The position numbers and the translations under genes are program-made. The notes under the pieces are model-generated. The model was not told the origin of the DNA and made no database searches. It saw only the letters and a program-made list of their open reading frames with translations. 22,975 bases of DNA from Trebonia sp. (GTDB lineage Bacteria; Actinomycetota; Actinomycetes; Streptosporangiales; Streptosporangiaceae), in assembly GCA_030038035.1 (NCBI GenBank), contig JASHPP010000355.1:1-22975 (forward strand), read 5' to 3'. How positions within the stretch are numbered: the stretch's first letter is position 1; every line of letters begins with the position of its first letter. Below, one piece after another: positions 19,974 to 22,975 of this stretch.

Positions 19974-20855
19974 ATGCGGGTCTTCGTCACGGGCGGCAGC
20001 GGGCTGATCGGTTCCGCCGTCATCGCCGAGCTACTCGGCAATGGCCACACCGTCCTCGCCCTCGCTCGTTCCGACTCGTCCGGGACTGCCCTCGAGTCCG
20101 CCGGCGCGCAGACCATTCGCGGCGACCTCGCCGACCTGGGCACGCTCCGCGCCGGCGCCGCTAAGGCTGACGGGGTCATCCACCTGGCCTTTGCCAATGA
20201 CTTCAGCAGCCCCGCAGCCCTGGCAGCGGCGATCGGTGAAGAGGGCGCCGCACTTGCAGCCCTTGGCGAGGAGCTCACCGGCAGCGGCCGCCCCCTCATC
20301 ACAGTCTCGGGCACGCCCTACGTCCCAGGCCGCGCCTCCACCGAGGCCGACCCGCTGCCGACCAGCGGGCCGGTCGGCGGCCGCAGCCGCTCTGTCACAG
20401 CGGTCCTGGACTTGGCCGCCCGCGGAGTCAGGAGCGCAGCTGTCCGCATGCCGCGCACAGTCCATAACGAGGGCAGGGGCGGATTCGCCGGCCTGCTGAC
20501 CGAAATGGCACGCCGCACCGGAGTGTCGCGCTATCCGGGCGACGGCGCCCAACGCTGGCCGGCCGTACACGCGCTTGACGCGGCCGTCCTCTTCCGGCTG
20601 GTCCTGGAGAATGCGCCGGCCGGGACCGCGTGGCACGCCGTGAGTGACCAGGGCGACCCCGTGCTCGACATCGCCACCGTCATCGGCAGACGGCTGGGGC
20701 TCCCGGTCGAAGCGACACCGCAGGAGACCTTCGGCCCGCTCGGCCCGATCTTCGCGACCGACCAGCCCTCATCGAGCGCCCACACCCGGCAGACGCTCGG
20801 CTGGGAGCCAACTCACCCAAGTCTGCTGGAGGATCTGGAGAACATCCAGCCCTGA
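19974..20855 (+). CDS. NAD(P)-dependent SDR-family (epimerase/dehydratase-like) oxidoreductase
   Basis: The product has 293 residues from the ATG at 19974, with GAGGAG six bases upstream. The Rossmann motif TGGSGLIG occupies residues 6-13, followed by ELLGNGHTVLALARS and RGDLADLGTLRAGAAKADGVIHLA, the extended-SDR pattern. Strongly conserved later blocks are VRMPRTVHNEGRGGF, YPGDGAQRWPAVHALDAAVLFRL, AVSDQGDPVLDIATVIGRRLGLPV and RQTLGWEPTHPSLLEDL. The usual YxxxK catalytic pair is not apparent (SRSVTAVLDL at that place), as in several members of this subgroup. It is likely induced when the divergent TetR releases DNA; the substrate is unknown. Confidence 0.88.
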   Translation: MRVFVTGGSGLIGSAVIAELLGNGHTVLALARSDSSGTALESAGAQTIRGDLADLGTLRAGAAKADGVIHLAFANDFSSPAALAAAIGEEGAALAALGEELTGSGRPLITVSGTPYVPGRASTEADPLPTSGPVGGRSRSVTAVLDLAARGVRSAAVRMPRTVHNEGRGGFAGLLTEMARRTGVSRYPGDGAQRWPAVHALDAAVLFRLVLENAPAGTAWHAVSDQGDPVLDIATVIGRRLGLPVEATPQETFGPLGPIFATDQPSSSAHTRQTLGWEPTHPSLLEDLENIQP

Positions 20856-21169
20856 CCGGCTCGCAGCCCGGCGCCCGGAGCGGCTGAGTGGAAATAGCCC
20901 CTCACGCAGCCTGAGCCCAGCCGGGACCAAGCCCGGATACGAGGTGGGACGGCTCCATTCGAAGAAGACGGTGATCGCGAGATGTGACCGCGGTCGCCCT
21001 GTCTGTGCTCGTGTGAGGCTGCTGGCGACAGCTTCGGTTCTTCCTGGTCACGGCGGAGGAAGGTGTCAGATTCAGAGTGCGGCGGGGCGGACGCATGGCA
21101 CCGGACGACTAGACGCTGCACTGCGCAGGGCGCTATCGGCTACGCCCTGCTCTGTGGCACGATCGCCTG
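20856..21169. other. 314-bp intergenic region upstream of the third VOC gene
   Basis: No convincing gene is present. It carries the perfect palindrome GACCGCGGTC at 20986-20995 and the strong hairpin at 21125-21150. Just after the SDR stop a weak CAGCC/GGCTG stem could act as terminator. Confidence 0.4.
21125..21150. promoter_or_regulatory. Inverted repeat GCAGGGCG-N10-CGCCCTGC before the third VOC gene
   Basis: The eight-base perfect arms end 19 bases before the ATG at 21170. The position fits an operator overlapping the promoter; a terminator for upstream transcription is the alternative. Confidence 0.45.
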
Positions 21170-21571
21170 ATGCTGCAACTCTTGGGTTTCATCATCGACT
21201 GCCCGGACGCGATGAAGCTAGCCGCCTTCTACTCCCAGGTGACAGGCCATGCCATTATCGAGGGCAGCTCCGACAACTTCGCGGGCATCACCGTCGGCGA
21301 GGTCGATCTGGCCTTCCAGCGGGTGGAGGACTACCGTCCTCCGCGATGGCCCGACGGCGAACACCCCAAGCAGTACCACCTCGACTTCGAAGTGGACGAA
21401 ATCGAGCCCGAGCAGCGCCGCGTCGTCAAGCTCGGCGCGACACTGCACAAGGACTTCATCGGACCCGAGGGCTACGGCTGGCAGGTGTACACCGACCCCG
21501 TCGGACATCCCTTCTGCCTGTGCCGCCACGAAGGGGTCACGTGGTCCGGCAAAGGGGTGGTGTGGCCCTAA
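21170..21571 (+). CDS. VOC-family (Glyoxalase_6-like) protein, apparently intact
   Basis: The product has 133 residues from the ATG at 21170; no ribosome-binding site was seen, so a leaderless start is possible. Two beta-alpha-beta units are visible: LLGFIIDCPDAMKLAAFYSQVTGHAI..NFAGITVGEVDLAFQRVEDY, and YHLDFEVDEIEPEQRRVVKLGATLHKDF..GYGWQVYTDPVGHPFCLCRH. The PxHPFCLC-type C-terminal strand and RPPRWPDG are characteristic of the Glyoxalase_6 subgroup. Unlike the two other VOC genes in the window, it keeps both halves. The family includes resistance proteins and dioxygenases, but nothing specifies the reaction here. Confidence 0.82.
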   Translation: MLQLLGFIIDCPDAMKLAAFYSQVTGHAIIEGSSDNFAGITVGEVDLAFQRVEDYRPPRWPDGEHPKQYHLDFEVDEIEPEQRRVVKLGATLHKDFIGPEGYGWQVYTDPVGHPFCLCRHEGVTWSGKGVVWP

Positions 21572-21938
21572 CCCTGGTCATTCATGCCGTCTGACCGGGC
21601 TGGTCGACCGTGCGGTCACACCTGACGAACATCAAAATCCCCAAGCAAAGACCGCGGTCAGCACCGACAGGCAACTGCGGTCAGGTTTACCGAGCAGAAT
21701 CACAGTCAGAACGCCGGAGTCCGCTGCAGACGGCGAATTCCCGCAAGGTGGTGCGCAGCACAGTCATGGCACGACGATGTTCAGCGTGCCCATGACCGGA
21801 CGCGCTAGCGGCCCCGACCTTGACGGTGATCCTGGCCGGGTAAAGGCTGGTTGTGCCAGGATGCTCAGCGAGAGGAACGGTTGCGGATCCTCCGATGCAG
21901 ACTCAAATTTTCAGGGTGCCTTCAAATCGGGAGGTGAC
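21572..21938. other. 367-bp intergenic region, GC content dropping
   Basis: No gene is supported. It contains the palindrome GACCGCGGTC (21650-21659) and three GCGGTCA units (21612, 21654, 21677). The composition becomes AT-richer towards 21900 and leads to a good GGGAGG ribosome-binding site at 21929-21934. Confidence 0.4.
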
Positions 21939-22940
21939 ATGACCGCGGCGATTATAGTCGCAATCATCGGGGTCCTCGGTGCCACCATCGGCGCGGTCGT
22001 GAGCGCCCTCTATGCCCGCCGGCTCGCTCGCGTCCAGAGCGAACTTGATGAAGAGCGTGATGTAAGAAAGGCGCGGCGTGACTACGAGTACGAGGCCCGG
22101 AAACGCTTGTACTCGGCGTATGAACCTATTAAATTCCAGCTTATTGATCTCATCGGCCAGGCGCTTCGTCGGATCTCCATGCTGTCACTCGTGGCCCCTG
22201 AAACGGGCTCGCTGCCACAGGCAGCGACCGTTTACGAGATCCTCGCCCCTGCTGCCCTTGTCCGGATGCTTGACCGCAATCTTACGCTTGCCGATATGTA
22301 TCTGGAACCGCAGGTCTCGATCGAGTATGGATTGATGAAGGCTGCCTATAGAGTGCTAGCAGACTCTTCAAGTATTGCCTCGATTTACACTGAACTTTCT
22401 GGTGACCACATAGATATCCGCGATGAAGAGCTGCAGCCATGCCAGGTAGATGAGGCTGCCGACGCGCTACTTGGCAGCACGCCGAGTGATCTCAAAACGG
22501 GCGCCACAACGGACCTGCCGGGCAGTTTGCTGACCTTTTCTCAATTCAGGACGGTTCTTGCAGACATCGACGTTAGGCACGACAAGCCTGGGCTGAGCTC
22601 CATCACAGCGCTACTCGATGATTTTACTCCGGCACGCCGGCCAGTATTCTGGCGTGCCCTTGTGACACAGGTTCTCTTGTACGGTTGCTACCTCGATCTT
22701 GTTCTTCGGAGCCCGCTCGTTCAAAGCGAAAGACTTCAAAATCTTGCTGCTTCGCTTCTTCCCCAACTCGAACATGCACTCGACGTGGGCCTACGCCTCG
22801 ACAAATTCTGGATGTCGGACGAGCGACCCGAATACATTGAAGTCAATGCGCAAGCAGTTCGTGACGCGCTTCCCTGTGCGGTCCGCTACTACCAGATCCG
22901 CGTGCTTTCAGCGATGAACCTGAAAACACTCCCATCGTAA
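21939..22940 (+). CDS. Single-pass membrane protein with coiled-coil, unknown function
   Basis: The product has 333 residues from the ATG at 21939, four bases after GGGAGG. The frame is open further upstream, but only this start has a ribosome-binding site and places the membrane helix at the N-terminus. Residues about 3-26 (AAIIVAIIGVLGATIGAVVSALYA) are a transmembrane segment with a GxxxG-like pattern. A highly charged coiled coil follows (RRLARVQSELDEERDVRKARRDYEYEARKRLYSAYEP, about 27-63). The rest is a mostly helical cytosolic domain with no motif I can name. The DYEYEARKRLY element recalls a family of uncharacterised actinobacterial membrane proteins. Base composition and codon use are clearly less GC-rich than in the neighbouring metabolic genes, suggesting acquisition. 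Confidence 0.75.
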   Translation: MTAAIIVAIIGVLGATIGAVVSALYARRLARVQSELDEERDVRKARRDYEYEARKRLYSAYEPIKFQLIDLIGQALRRISMLSLVAPETGSLPQAATVYEILAPAALVRMLDRNLTLADMYLEPQVSIEYGLMKAAYRVLADSSSIASIYTELSGDHIDIRDEELQPCQVDEAADALLGSTPSDLKTGATTDLPGSLLTFSQFRTVLADIDVRHDKPGLSSITALLDDFTPARRPVFWRALVTQVLLYGCYLDLVLRSPLVQSERLQNLAASLLPQLEHALDVGLRLDKFWMSDERPEYIEVNAQAVRDALPCAVRYYQIRVLSAMNLKTLPS

Positions 22941-22975
22941 TAGCCTCTAAATTCGGCGCAGGCCCGGCAGTAGCA

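Noticed and set aside
21249..21938. Extension of the membrane-protein frame upstream to 21249
   Set aside because: The extension overlaps the VOC gene out of frame and is Arg/Ser/Thr-rich. The ATG at 21939 has GGGAGG four bases upstream and starts at the transmembrane helix.

Overview
The window is GC-rich throughout, uses GTG starts freely, and lacks ribosome-binding sites at several genes. It carries families concentrated in actinomycetes: a SAV2177/DUF574-type methyltransferase, DUF3291, many VOC-fold proteins, TetR regulators with oxidoreductases, and a CHAP/tectonin secreted protein. I read it as a chromosomal accessory region of a filamentous-type actinomycete (Streptomyces/Streptosporangium-like); the genus cannot be fixed from the sequence. 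I found no rRNA, tRNA, CRISPR array or complete insertion sequence.

Layout. Positions 1-6400 are a cell-surface block: the end of a membrane-anchored protein, an SRPBCC gene remnant, a secreted CHAP-domain hydrolase with tectonin-like repeats, a two-gene operon (LamG-like protein plus a Vps62-like protein with a membrane hairpin), and an exported L,D-transpeptidase-like protein. Positions 6400-9780 hold small enzyme genes: VOC, methyltransferase, SnoaL-like, a dihydrofolate-reductase-like remnant, the DUF574 methyltransferase and a second VOC. Positions 9779-16207 hold a cyclase-family hydrolase, a truncated HAD phosphatase, a cytochrome P450, a DUF3291 protein, a TetR regulator, and divergent from it a GMC oxidoreductase followed by a methyltransferase. 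Positions 16564-17611 encode a probable toxin-antitoxin-like pair (excisionase-type HTH protein plus DUF6036-like nucleotidyltransferase). Positions 17612-19308 are a decayed stretch with inverted repeats, a probable integrase tail fragment and a broken DinB/pentapeptide gene. Positions 19309-20855 are a TetR/SDR divergent pair. The right end has a VOC protein and a lower-GC single-pass membrane/coiled-coil protein of unknown function.

How the genes may work together. The TetR (13010-13720), DUF3291, GMC and methyltransferase genes share one intergenic region with a TTGACA promoter and palindromes, so they are probably co-regulated. With the nearby P450 and cyclase they could form a small oxidation/hydrolysis pathway, but no substrate can be named. 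The second TetR probably controls the SDR. The LamG/Vps62 pair looks like a dedicated two-component membrane or surface system.

The most striking general feature is gene decay. Eight genes or fragments have lost parts: SRPBCC N-terminus, tectonin C-terminus, VOC-1 interior, RibD-type reductase interior, VOC-2 interior, HAD C-terminus, integrase N-terminus and DinB interior. Several losses keep an open frame, so they yield short proteins that look normal until compared with their families. These comparisons rest on recalled family patterns, not on alignments run here.
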